Assembly (NCBI GenBank): GCA_003427395.1
Contig: BFEA01000152.1
Span: 110,575-133,792, forward strand
Direction: 5' to 3'
Source of the DNA: Chara braunii
Taxonomy: Eukaryota; Streptophyta; Charophyceae; Charales; Characeae
DNA length: 23,218 nucleotides
Each line of letters starts with the position of its first letter. The stretch's first letter is position 1. The notes beneath the pieces are model-generated. The model was not told the DNA's origin and made no database searches. It was given only the letters and a program-made list of their open reading frames with translations. A program made the translations under genes and the position numbers. This document shows, piece after piece, positions 1 to 8,590 of this stretch.

Positions 1-1650
1 GACAACCGTCCTTAAGATCCATCGTCGTCGTAGTGGAGATGATGGATTGCAGACGTGGCGGAAAGAAAAACCGAGACGGAAAAAAAAAATAAAAAATAGT
101 GAAGACCAAGGAACACAAAGACGACGCAATACAAACACAGACGCTAACCCAGACATACACGCACACACAGACGTACACAAACCTGCACCGTCAAGGATGA
201 ACACGAACATGCGAGACAACGGTTACTCCAAACAAGCAAGCGCAAGCTCAACGACGGTTGTTGCAAAAGGACACGAAGCGACAAAACACAGACAAAGCAG
301 CACGCACGCACGCACACACGCTCCTTGAAGAACGTCTATGGTGTGAAGGGAAAAAACATGGTAACAACGCCACCGACGACGCTGGCGCAGAATAGAGAGA
401 TGGCCGCTGGACAGACTGACTGGCGGACGTGAAAAGTCATGGTGTCAAGTGCATCGGCCCCCGCCTTTTTCGCAAAGCGTAGGAACCCTCCCGGCCATGT
501 CACGCAGGAGTTAACACATAAACAAAATCAAGAGACAACTAAAATATCAACATATAATTATATCAAAATAAATCGACCATAGTTGATAAAATGCATATTC
601 ATTCTGTAGTGATAACTGAAAGAATTCAAATTATCATACGATACATCCAATCACACAAGGTCGAAATAAAATTCGACCATCCTGGGTAAGACTTTACAAA
701 ATAATCATACAGGAGCTAACGAGAAGTGTGGGTTCACAAAATAATCCTCGTGAAACTACTAAGTCTGATTATCTTCATCTTCGTTATATTCACAAATTTC
801 TTTTCACGGTACCCGTTGAAATTATTTATTTCAAAGTTCAAGTACTTTTATTTTGCAGGCAGGTGAAAGATAGAAAGAGGACAATTTTTTTCTTCATCTC
901 AAATAAGCATAATCAATCTCCTTTGCAAGCATCCTTCTACCTACCTCCACAGCAAGCAAAGAAGACAAGTTCAAAAGAAAACAATGCAATTTCATACTCA
1001 AGTCAGACCTCACCATTCACATGCAGACACACATTTCCTTTGCCTTTTCAATGAACATTCAATGAAACAGGGTCAAGCAAAGTGCGGGTTCATACAGGTG
1101 TGTAGAGAAATCTTAGTCATTCTACTGACTGGCCTTGACTGAAGTTTGATCCGGCTCACTCAAGAAAACCGAATAATATTTCAATCAAAAGAAAATGATC
1201 GCAACTGAATAGGAAAATATGTGCGGCTCACATGAAACTGTGTGGCTCACAATTCCACTAGTTGTGACCTTCCTCCTTAATCACGGTTCACGTCCTCTCT
1301 CAACTGTTCAAAGAACATAGGTTGAACCACACAAAAAGAATCAAGCGAGATAGCCCTCCTGGAGGGTGTTCCCACGAATGAGTTTTCACGTGGTCCCAAT
1401 GTCCCTGACAGTTCCAACTACATTTCACCAAAATTTGTCCCACCGACCAATCGCAAGTCCACGCCGCTTTCAATCACCATACCTGCTCACAATAACCACA
1501 CCAACTTGTCCGTCTTGATCTCAACTCAGTCTCACTTGGTCCGCAATACTAGATGATCTAGAACTTAAAACCACTTGCACTGCGCGCCGCAAAAAAAATT
1601 AAAGGTGGCTCTAACTCAAAACTGCGTGTACCGCGAACCCCAGTAATCAC
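1..1650. other. Anonymous non-coding stretch
   Basis: I see no gene, RNA or mobile element here. The first 330 bases are A/C-rich with scattered CACA and GACG motifs; the open frame there is Lys/Arg/Thr-rich low-complexity and not protein-like. From 500 to 1650 the sequence is AT-rich and ordinary. Confidence 0.5.
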
Positions 1651-1651
1651 C

Positions 1652-1671
1652 GCAGTGTGCACTCACACTGC
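1652..1671. repeat. Perfect 8-bp inverted repeat
   Basis: GCAGTGTG at 1652-1659 and CACACTGC at 1664-1671 are exact reverse complements around a CACT loop. No T-run or other signal shows whether it acts in RNA or DNA. Confidence 0.6.
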
Positions 1672-1849
1672 ACTTTTCTTGTCGCCACTCCACGCACCAC
1701 TACCGCACGATCCCAACGGTGCACCACTGTCAGCCCATACTACCACCGGATCATGAGAAAATAGTCCACCATCACCGCACACATCAAAAATTTAAAAAAG
1801 AGACTGTCGTCTGTCGCGCCGTCGAAACCGATACCACGACTGCCGGGCT

Positions 1850-1908
1850 AAAAAAATTGGCAGTAATTTCCCAGCAAAACACCGTTGTCGTGCCAAAAAA
1901 ATTGGCAG
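1850..1908. repeat. Short direct repeat (AAAAAAATTGGCAG)
   Basis: The 14-mer AAAAAAATTGGCAG occurs at 1850-1863 and again at 1895-1908, 45 bp apart. The flanks are only loosely similar, so this looks like a decayed small tandem duplication. The surrounding 1690-1980 interval contains no convincing gene. Confidence 0.55.
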
Positions 1909-2266
1909 CGTAACCTCACCAAAAAAAAAGTCGCCGTTATCGTGCCACCAAACGGACAACACCTTCCCTTAGGGAGACCTTGATGTCACCACGCCGTCAG
2001 CCCGACAACACGTTCTCTCTAATATACATGTCGCTTGATGTACCGTTCAGACCCTGGTGCAGTCCTCTGGCCGCAGCACCCATGCAGAGGTGGGGCAGTG
2101 AGCTCCCAGCCTCGGCTATGGTTGCCGCCTGTCTCTCCCCTCTACAAAACTTCAGTTCTCCACCTCTCCGGCCGTACCGCCCCACAGTAGCAGCCAGCCA
2201 GCATTCACTCCCGTAAATGGCCCAATAGCACTGCCACAAGTGTGAGGCTGTTGGGTGGAGTGTTGG

Positions 2267-2274
2267 CTTTTATA
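2267..2274 (-). promoter_or_regulatory. Possible TATA box on the minus strand
   Basis: The minus strand reads TATAAAAG here, a match to the eukaryotic TATA-box consensus, inside a locally symmetrical GGCTTTTATAGCC. About 30 bp downstream on the minus strand lies ordinary sequence that could hold a start site. No convincing ORF follows: the minus-strand open frame at 2239-1997 has no in-frame ATG near its start. A chance match in AT-containing DNA is quite possible. Confidence 0.2.
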
Positions 2275-2609
2275 GCCAGCTAAAGGCATGCGGGCAGCTA
2301 CTTTGCCCACTGCCAAGCAAAATTCGTCAGTGTTCCTGGCCCTTGATTTAAATCAACGGTCGGGAGCTAGGAGCCTTGGTTTTCTCCTAGGGGGACCAAG
2401 GTCATCAACCCCAAAGAGTATGTGGCTGTTTTCCCAGGCTAGGTGCTTATGGAAATTGTTGTATTCAGCCATTTCAGGACTGCATGTTCAAATCAACAGG
2501 CGCAGTCCCATCAGCCCCTATAACCTTCTAGCGGTTGCACGTGTCCCACGACCTCGACCATATTTGCGGTCGTTTTTTTTTTTTTTACTTCTTTTTTTTC
2601 TCCCCTCTT

Positions 2610-3128
2610 CAACAGAAAAATTTCCACGAGAAATGAAAGTTGAAAAAACATTCCATAAAAAAAATCCTTCATATTTATAAATTATCATTCCAATGGTCGT
2701 CCAATTCTAAAATTTTCAATTTTATTTGATAAGATCCCGTCTAAATATGAGTTTTCCCTTACAACTACATCTATTTGTTCAAGATGGATAAAAGTCTGGA
2801 CGAGTTTATGAAATGTTTTAATTAAACTTTCATTCTCCTACAATAAATATCTTCTAATTTAGATTGGATTAAACTATTTATGACTGAAAATCCTTACTTA
2901 GAATGAAAGTCCAATCAAAATATTTTATGAACTCGTCCACACTTTCATTTCATCTCTAGCATGCAGTTCAAATAAGAAGGGATACCCCATTGTTGGAAGG
3001 AAAGTTTTCAAGTAAGACGAAAAATTTTAAAATTGGAATGATATTTTTTAAGATGGAATGAAAATTTAAAATTAAGAATGTAATTTCACTATAGAATGAT
3101 TATTTAATTCTAGGAATTTTTTCTGTTG
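2610..3128. mobile_element. Foldback MITE, copy 1 (~519 bp)
   Basis: The element starts CAACAGAAAAATTTCC and ends with GGAATTTTTTCTGTTG, which are near-perfect inverted termini. It is palindromic well beyond the ends: 2798-2819 (starting GGACGAG) pairs with 2917-2938 (ending CTCGTCC) with 3 mismatches in 22, and the midpoint of these arms (2868) equals the midpoint of the termini (2869). It has no coding capacity. A second copy lies at 7843-8367. These are the traits of a non-autonomous foldback DNA transposon. The target-site duplication is not clear; the flanks allow at most a 2-bp TT. The superfamily cannot be assigned. Confidence 0.8.
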
Positions 3129-3379
3129 TTCTTTTTCTTTTCACCCCCTGCATTTACCCTAAACCCGTGGTCACTTACATGGCCGTCACTTATTTTTTTC
3201 TTCATTTCCTACCTAGCCCCTCGTTCTTCAATGCAAAGGCAGCTCGTTTTCGAAACGATTAGCCACCCTCAGTCACTTCGCAGAGTCAAACTTGTGTCAA
3301 GCTCAAAGGGGTCTCCTTCCCCCTGCTCCCGCCTGTATCTGGGCTGAAACAGACACTTGATACACGCACGCGACTCCAA

Positions 3380-3383
<4 letters not shown>

Positions 3384-3439
<56 letters not shown>
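3384..3439. repeat. (CT)n microsatellite
   Basis: About 28 CT units with one TT interruption near 3429. The minus strand translates as Arg-Glu repeats in the open frames that cross it, which are spurious. Confidence 0.95.
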
Positions 3440-3549
3440 GCACCCTGACAGTCGCGACCGTAGTTAGCGACGAGCGAGTTATTGGGACGCACCAAAAGCG
3501 TGTGCAGAGAGCCCCGGGTACACGGTCCCAAAACCCGCGCTTGGATGTA

Positions 3550-3565
3550 GCCGCCTTATGGCGGC
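3550..3565. repeat. Short perfect hairpin GCCGCC-TTAT-GGCGGC
   Basis: Six perfect GC pairs around a TTAT tetraloop. It is one of several compact hairpins between 3.5 and 4.5 kb. Confidence 0.6.
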
Positions 3566-3606
3566 ATATCCACTCGATTCTGCTCATCCTATTGATGGAA
3601 TAGCAC

Positions 3607-3628
3607 CCCGTTCGTCAAAACGAACGGG
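3607..3628. repeat. 9-bp perfect hairpin followed by a T-run
   Basis: CCCGTTCGT at 3607-3615 and ACGAACGGG at 3620-3628 pair exactly around CAAA. The TTTT after it gives the appearance of an intrinsic terminator, but in an apparently nuclear eukaryotic context that reading is not supported. The CGTTCG motif recurs in hairpins at 3852-3872 and 7300-7388, which suggests a dispersed palindromic sequence. Confidence 0.6.
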
Positions 3629-3701
3629 CGTTTTACTAATTTTACTAACAAACGAAATTTAAAAATAATCTAAAGCAAATTAAAGAAATAAAGAAAGAAA
3701 A

Positions 3702-3757
3702 TAACAAAAAAAAAAAAAAAAACGACAGCCCTTAAAAAAAAACGACAGCCCTTAAAA
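3702..3757. repeat. Poly-A run and short tandem duplication
   Basis: An A-rich stretch runs into two adjacent copies of AACGACAGCCCTTAAAA (near 3721 and 3741). Such A-tailed duplications can arise by slippage. No gene is associated. Confidence 0.6.
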
Positions 3758-3851
3758 GTCCAGATCGCGCCAACAGGCGCTTCACGTTAGAGTTAGTTGG
3801 TTTTTTTTTTTTTTTCCCAAACTCGTTGGCTTATGCTAACGGTCACTTCCC

Positions 3852-3872
3852 GTTCGTGGAGCACCCACGAAC
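3852..3872. repeat. 8-bp perfect hairpin
   Basis: GTTCGTGG at 3852-3859 pairs exactly with CCACGAAC at 3865-3872 around a 5-base loop. It lies between a 6-bp hairpin at 3825-3840 (GTTGGC/GCTAAC, one G-T pair) and a 5-bp hairpin at 3884-3906 (CGACA/TGTCG) that carries GTTCGATCC, a match to the pol III B-box pattern. The trio looks superficially like a cloverleaf, but loop sizes and arm lengths do not fit a tRNA. Confidence 0.55.
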
Positions 3873-3939
3873 TGTTGAAATACCGACACCAGTTCGATCC
3901 CTGTCGGGATCCAAGAACATCTGGGCCATTTCTCAATTT

Positions 3940-4188
3940 ATGCGTGTCATCCTTGAGCAGGGGTCATGCCAGTCTCGCGTGGCAGATTTCCGCCGCATGA
4001 TCTCCAATGATCGTGCCACCGAAATCGACCGCGCCATACTGCTCAGCGATGGGTTGCTCCTAACAAAAGGAGCTAGCCCAGTCGCCTGTCGTCTGGCTCG
4101 ATCCCTGAATCAACAAGGTGAAAGTCATATAGCGGTACCTACTGGGCTAGCTCCTATGACGGGAGCTAAGCCCGCAACTCTTTTATAA
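3940..4188 (+). pseudogene. Possible coding remnant, unknown family
   Basis: This frame is open upstream to the poly-T at 3801-3815, but its first ATG is at 3940, giving 82 residues to the TAA at 4186-4188. The composition is balanced and free of the low-complexity runs seen in most open frames here. It has a plausible amphipathic stretch (FMRVILEQG, then RRMISNDRATEIDRAILL). I do not recognise the family. Three hairpins (4056-4073, 4144-4173, 4174-4198) lie inside or overlap its 3' end, and there is no visible promoter or intron. It may be a fragment of a decayed element or a chance ORF. Confidence 0.2.
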
Positions 4189-4351
4189 GAAGAGTTGCCT
4201 CCCTGTAGGCCTACCTGCCATAGTTGGGCAGGCTCGGCCTACCTCACCTCTAGCTGCATCGCCTGTCAATTCGGCAGGCGGCCCAACTTTGCATCTTGGG
4301 TCGGCGGCCCGCGGCCGGCTGCAAAAACGGTATCAGGCCCTCCGTACGGAG
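4056..4351. other. Hairpin-dense block, possibly structured RNA or element terminus
   Basis: Seven or more compact inverted repeats follow one another with little unpaired sequence between them. They are 4056-4073 (GCTCCT/AGGAGC); 4144-4173 (GGGCTAGCTCC against GGAGCTAAGCCC, one bulge); 4174-4198 (GCAACTCTT/AAGAGTTGC); 4205-4242 (outer GTAGGCC/GGCCTAC, inner CCTGCC/GGCAGG); 4260-4280 (8 bp, one G-T pair); 4279-4303 (8 bp, one G-T pair); and the palindrome CTCCGTACGGAG at 4340-4351. A longer-range perfect pair of 15 bases, 4068-4082 with 4141-4155, competes with the first two. The block is GC-rich against its AT-rich surroundings. Its function is unknown. Confidence 0.5.
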
Positions 4352-4450
4352 TAGACCCTGTGGCCCGGCCTTTTATTCCCTTCGTACCGTCGCCCAACAT
4401 CTAATACGACCACCCTTTTTAGCCTCCTTAAGACCTGAATCGCGCGGTTG

Positions 4451-4484
4451 CTACCCTTATCAGGGTATTTGCCCCGACAATGGT
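4451..4484 (+). repeat. 34-bp dispersed repeat with hairpin, copy 1
   Basis: It matches 13242-13275 at 28 of 34 positions. It begins with the hairpin TACCCT-TATC-AGGGTA (4452-4467). In the open frame that crosses it, it reads YPYQGICPDNG, and the second copy in the same phase reads YPCKGICVDNG. The open frame at 4296-4706 has no ATG at its start, so if it was coding it is now a fragment. Confidence 0.5.
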
Positions 4485-4709
4485 ACCTCACCGTGGACGA
4501 CAAATCAACAAAGCACCCACACAACACCACGCACAAACACAGTATGGGCTCTTGAACTACGGCTATGGCGCAGGGGGAAATCAACGACGGGTACTCCATC
4601 ACCGGCGGTGGTGCAAGAGGGGAGTGGCAATGCCGGACTGGCCTCTCACTATCACCAACGGAGCCAATGTGACCACACGGACGAAACCGTACAGGGTATG
4701 TCTTGACAA

Positions 4710-5111
4710 TCGACGTGACAGGGTGTTTTCACATTCCTATGTATCGAAAAAAAAATCATAATTACCAAGATCCATTTTAAAATGTAAGACGAGAAAAGAA
4801 AAAAAAAAACTTGACGCCAATTTTTTTTTCCTTTCGACGCAGGTTTTTCGTTCTTACCAACGTGGAAAAGTCTAAAAGAGGTTGGCGACCGACCACACAT
4901 TCAACAGACCCGATCGTTTCGAAGGCCATTTTGGTAATCCACCGTCGTCCAGCCTCTCCTGCTTGGGGCCAATGTTACGATGTCAAGGACTTTGGGATCT
5001 CGGTTGTAAAGGACGGCTACCTCCCGGAAATACCGCCCCTAACTCACAGGGCCCAGGGGGGTAGGTTGGCGGAGGGACTGGTGGTTTAAGACTACGAAAG
5101 CTAAGCATCAG
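4710..5111. other. Anonymous spacer
   Basis: It contains A-runs (4746-4757, 4795-4810) and a T-run (4820-4829) and nothing gene-like that I can support. Confidence 0.4.
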
Positions 5112-6600
5112 AAGGGTGGTGGAGTGTTCATGGTAAGTTACTCAGCTACTTGTATTGAACTTTGAAAGGATATTGAAAAGGTGGTGGGATACTTCAATGC
5201 AAGTTATCTCATCATTTGTATGACTTCGTGACAGATGTTTTACATGGTTGTTGACAAAAGGGATGAGGACTCCAATGTGAGTCATCATGTCACTTGTCCA
5301 TGTGTTGTTCGTTGGCATAAAAAATATATGTACTAACTATCTTTTGGTAGGCAAATAGTGGAATAACTCTAGTGTAAGTTATTTTACTCGCTTGCATATC
5401 AAACCTGTAATAGGAGGCTCCAGTGTGGGTCGTCCTAATACTTGTTTGACCCTAAGATAATTAATGTGGAAAGGTAAATGAAAATGTATTTGATTGGAAG
5501 GTAGTAGTAAGATATTCCACTGTAAGTCGCCCTACTACTTGCTTAAGAATGTTTAAACGTCTACGAAGTTTAATCAATCACTGACAACGTACAAACTTCT
5601 CGACTAAGCACTGAATGAGTAGTATGATACTTCAGTGAGGGTCATACTATTACTTGATTCAAGAGTTTAGATGAGGCGATTTTGAAGCTCTACTAGGGGT
5701 CTTTAGTGAGGGTTATCCTATTAGTAGCTTAAACCTAAGCTAACTAGAGTGGGAGGAGCAGCAGGATACTTCAGTGTGAGTTATGTTATTGTTTGCTTAC
5801 TGTCTGTTAACTAGTCCTCAATTTATTTAAACGTCGAAAATAGGTAGTAAGATACTCAAGTGATTGTCATCCTATTACTTTATATGCGACAAGAAGTGAG
5901 AGTCATCCTATTACTTGCTTGAAGTCAGACTACTTAATGCTCAGAAAATAGTAGGAGACTCCAAGGAGGGTCGCCCTATTACTTGCTTGAGATTGAACTA
6001 ATTTTTGTTTGAAGAATAGTATGGTACTCCAGTGTTAGTTATCATACTGCTTGTTTTCATTTTATAAACATAAACTCAGTCGTTCTAACTTTTAGTGCGT
6101 AGTAGGTTACTCCAGTTTGAGTCATCTTATTACACGCTTGAAGTCGGACTGCATCTTATTCGAGGAGTAGTAAGGGCTCCAGTGAATGTCATCTTATTAA
6201 TAACTTGAACTCTAGACTAATCTACGATATAAGGAAATATGAATTGTCTATTGAATGATAAACTAATCGTAAGTTGTTCCAATGTGAATCATTCTACTAT
6301 TTGTTTTAAGTCGGGTAGTCAGATACTCTAGTGTGAGTTGTCTTGTTACTTGTATGAATCGATATGTATGAAAATATCTATGATTTGTTTGCATGTGGTT
6401 TGAATGAAATTGAAAAGGGTGGTTAAATGCTCCAGTGTGAGTTATCTCGCTACTTGTTTGAATATAAATTGTTTGAAATTCATCAGTAGTGAGAGGTTCC
6501 AGTGTGAATTGGTACACCACATGTGTGTGCCACATTAAGAAAGACCAAAAGAAAATAGGAACATGAGGTGCTCCAATGAGAGTAACTCTGTGTGTCATAA
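5112..6600. repeat. Array of ~20 degenerate hairpin-forming repeats
   Basis: About 20 units recur every 38-114 bp (mean about 76). Each has a core related to CTCCAGTGTGAGT, flanked by arms related to AGTAGTAAGAT on the left and ATCTTATTACTTGCTT on the right. Cores start near 5126, 5191, 5270, 5366, 5417, 5515, 5629, 5700, 5768, 5854, 5892, 5958, 6026, 6109, 6176, 6276, 6326, 6429, 6496 and 6569. In most units the two arms pair with each other, allowing G-T pairs: unit 4 AGTGGAATAACT/AGTTATTTTACT is 12 of 12, unit 2 GTGGTGGGATA/TATCTCATCAT is 11 of 11, and unit 13 AGTATGGTA/TATCATACT is 9 of 9. The unit near 5892 keeps only the right half, and the ones near 6276 and 6496 pair poorly. Spacers are unique AT-rich sequence. 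There is no ORF of note across it on either strand. Confidence 0.75.
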
Positions 6601-7261
6601 AAACAACGAAAGAAAAATAAAAGCCGCAGGAAAAATAACAAGAAAAGAAAAATTGTTGTGTAGAATCATTTCATTTGTGGACTCTGAAAGTTATCTGACT
6701 ATGAGCCCAGGTTAGTTATAGTCACTTAAGCACCAAAGGGTGTACTTAGTCCAAGGAGAGAGAATGAGAGGACTTAAGGTAAAGGAACTATACTTTTCTT
6801 TCAAAAACTAAGGACATGGGCAAAAATCTCCTTGAGGAATGAGGAAAACTTGAAGGGATAGATGGCATAGACGGGTTGTCAAGTGGGACCAGGAGTTGAG
6901 CTTTGAAATGTCATTCCTAAAGTTTACAATCTTGTTGTAAGGATTTGACCTTCGGAAAACAAGTGGGTGAAAAACGGGACAGGGGATGTTGAGTTTTCGT
7001 CAACATGTGTGTGTGCAGATCGCTATCATACTTCATCGAGAAATGATCTGCAAGAAGGATCTGCACGATCTACAATTGTTTGTTATCTTTCGATAAAATA
7101 TCGTTTTTTTGTCAATTCAATTATTCTCGTTTGACTTGATACCCACATCTAAAGGCAAACCTTGTAGAAAGTAAAATTATCCCATGTGTTCGGATGCTTG
7201 AATAGTCATAGTCACGTTCAAAGGTTTTTTGAAATAGAGTGAGGAGGCGGGCACACACATC
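6601..7261. other. Anonymous spacer with one inverted repeat
   Basis: I see no gene. GTGCAGATC at 7013-7021 is the exact reverse complement of GATCTGCAC at 7058-7066, and a partial copy GATCTGCA lies between them at 7045-7052. Confidence 0.45.
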
Positions 7262-7400
7262 GGTTGCGTAGCACGGCAAACGTGTTCACGACCCTTTTTG
7301 TTCGGGCGAACGCGTTCTCCCGTTCGCACGAACGGTTCGATAACACGTTCGCGAGAACGTGTTTTCAAGGCCCGCGAACGGGGTTCGCCTGGGCCGGTAC
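7262..7400. repeat. Cluster of CGTTC/GAACG palindromes
   Basis: Several perfect small hairpins built from the same motif lie side by side: 7300-7311 (GTTCG/CGAAC), 7320-7335 (CCGTTCG/CGAACGG around CA), 7342-7363 (AACACGTTC/GAACGTGTT around GCGA) and 7376-7388 (CGAAC/GTTCG). GCAAACGTGTTC occurs near 7276 and again near 8623, on the far side of the GT/MITE block, and hairpins at 3607-3628 and 3852-3872 use the same motif. Confidence 0.6.
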
Positions 7401-7440
7401 TGGTCGTTGGTGGGGATTTGGAGGGGCTTAGGGAGCACCC

Positions 7441-7470
7441 GTGTGTGTGTGTGTATGTGTGCGTGTGCGT

Positions 7471-7516
<46 letters not shown>

Positions 7517-7640
7517 CTGTGTATGTGTGTCTGTCTGTCTGTGTATATGTGTCTGTTTGTCTGTGTATGTGTGTATGTGTGTGTCTGTTTGTGTATGTGT
7601 GTATGTGTGTGTCAGTGTGTCAATATGTCAGTGTGTCTGT
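7441..7640. repeat. GT-rich simple repeat
   Basis: A long imperfect (GT)n tract with GTGTAT and CTGT interruptions. The open frames across it are Cys/Val repeats and are spurious. Confidence 0.95.
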
Positions 7641-7842
7641 GTGTAAGTGTGTTTGTGTGTCAGACTGTGCCAGAGTGTTTCGTCGGACTTTGCATCAGAC
7701 TGTGCTAGACTGTTTCGTTAGACTGTGTCAGTGTATGTGTGTGTCAGGGTGTTTGTGTGTCAGACTGTGCTAGACTCTTTCGTCGGACTTTGCATCATAC
7801 TGTGCCGGACTGTTTCGTCGGACTGTGCCAGTGTATGCATGT
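7641..7842. repeat. Minisatellite, left part (CAGACTGTGC/GACTGTTTCGT units)
   Basis: Degenerate units combine CAGACTGTGCCAGACTGTTTCGT with GGACTTTGCATCAGACTGTGC and recur about every 60-90 bp. The array stops at the MITE end at 7843 and resumes right after it at 8368, so the MITE inserted into an existing array. Confidence 0.75.
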
Positions 7843-8367
7843 CAACAAAAAAATTCCCACGATAAATTAAAGTTGAAAAAACATTCCATTAAAAAAAAAA
7901 AATCCTTCATATTTATAAATTATCATTCCAATATTCGTCAAATTCTAAAATTTTCAGTTTTATTTGATAAGTTTCCGTCTAAATATGAGTTTTCCCTTCC
8001 AAGTATATCTATTCGTTTAAGATGGAATGAAAGTTTGGACGAGTTTATGAAATGTTTTAATTAAACTTTCATTCCACTACAACAAATATGTTCTAATTTA
8101 TATTGGATTAACACATTTCTGACTGAAAATCCTTACTTAGAATGACAGTCCAATTAAAATATTTGATGAATTCATCCAGACTTTCATTCCATCTATAGCC
8201 TGCAGTTCGAATAAGAAGGGATACCCCATTCTTGAAAGGAAAGTTTTCAAGTTAGACGAAAATTTTTAAAATTGGAATGACATTTTTTAAGATGAAATAA
8301 AAATTTAAAATTTCGAATGTAATTTTACTATAGAATGATTATTTAATTCTGGAAAATTTTTCTGTCG
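7843..8367. mobile_element. Foldback MITE, copy 2 (~525 bp)
   Basis: It is the same family and orientation as 2610-3128, with long stretches almost identical through the interior. It begins CAACAAAAAAATTCCC and ends GGAAAATTTTTCTGTCG. It has no coding capacity; the short open frame at 7825-8064 crosses its boundary and is spurious. Its insertion splits a minisatellite, which fixes both element borders to within a few bases. Confidence 0.8.
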
Positions 8368-8460
8368 GTGTCTGTGTGTCAGACTGTGCCAGACTGTTTC
8401 GTAGGACTTTGCATCAGACGGTATCAGACTATTGCGTCAAACTATGTCAGACAACTTCAT
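8368..8460. repeat. Minisatellite, right part
   Basis: It continues the array broken at 7842, with the same CAGACTGTGCCAGACTGTTTCGT-type unit and then increasingly degenerate copies to about 8460. Confidence 0.7.
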
Positions 8461-8463
8461 TAG

Positions 8464-8500
8464 GTGTGTGTGTGTGTGTGTGTGTGGCAGACATTGTATT

Positions 8501-8543
<43 letters not shown>
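8464..8543. repeat. (GT)n followed by (CA)n, self-complementary
   Basis: A GT tract (8464-8486) and a CA tract (8502-8543) are separated by a 15-base spacer, so a single strand can fold into a long GT/CA hairpin. An (AAAT)n run at about 8565-8590 follows. Confidence 0.85.
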
Positions 8544-8545
<2 letters not shown>

Positions 8546-8590
8546 CCTATGCACCCCGACCCCTAAAAATAAATAAATAAATAAATAAAA

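Noticed and set aside
2288-2680. 130-codon plus-strand ORF with an ATG and TATA-like sequence just upstream
   Set aside because: The TATA is only ~15 bp from the ATG, the C-terminal third is a poly-T tract plus the left end of the foldback MITE, and no motif is recognisable.
3607-3640. Intrinsic terminator (hairpin plus T-run)
   Set aside because: Only four T follow directly, no upstream gene exists, and the window is apparently nuclear eukaryotic DNA.
3825-3910. tRNA-like arrangement of three hairpins with a GTTCGATCC B-box-like motif
   Set aside because: Arm lengths (6, 8 and 5 bp) and loops (4, 5 and 13 bases) do not fit a tRNA, the middle loop lacks the invariant U before the anticodon, and no acceptor stem pairs.
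5112-6600. CRISPR array
   Set aside because: Repeats are highly diverged, spacing varies threefold, units are hairpins with the conserved part in the loop, and the context is eukaryotic with no cas-like genes.
7298-7773. Three long Cys/Val-rich ORFs
   Set aside because: Translations of a (GT)n repeat in all three frames.
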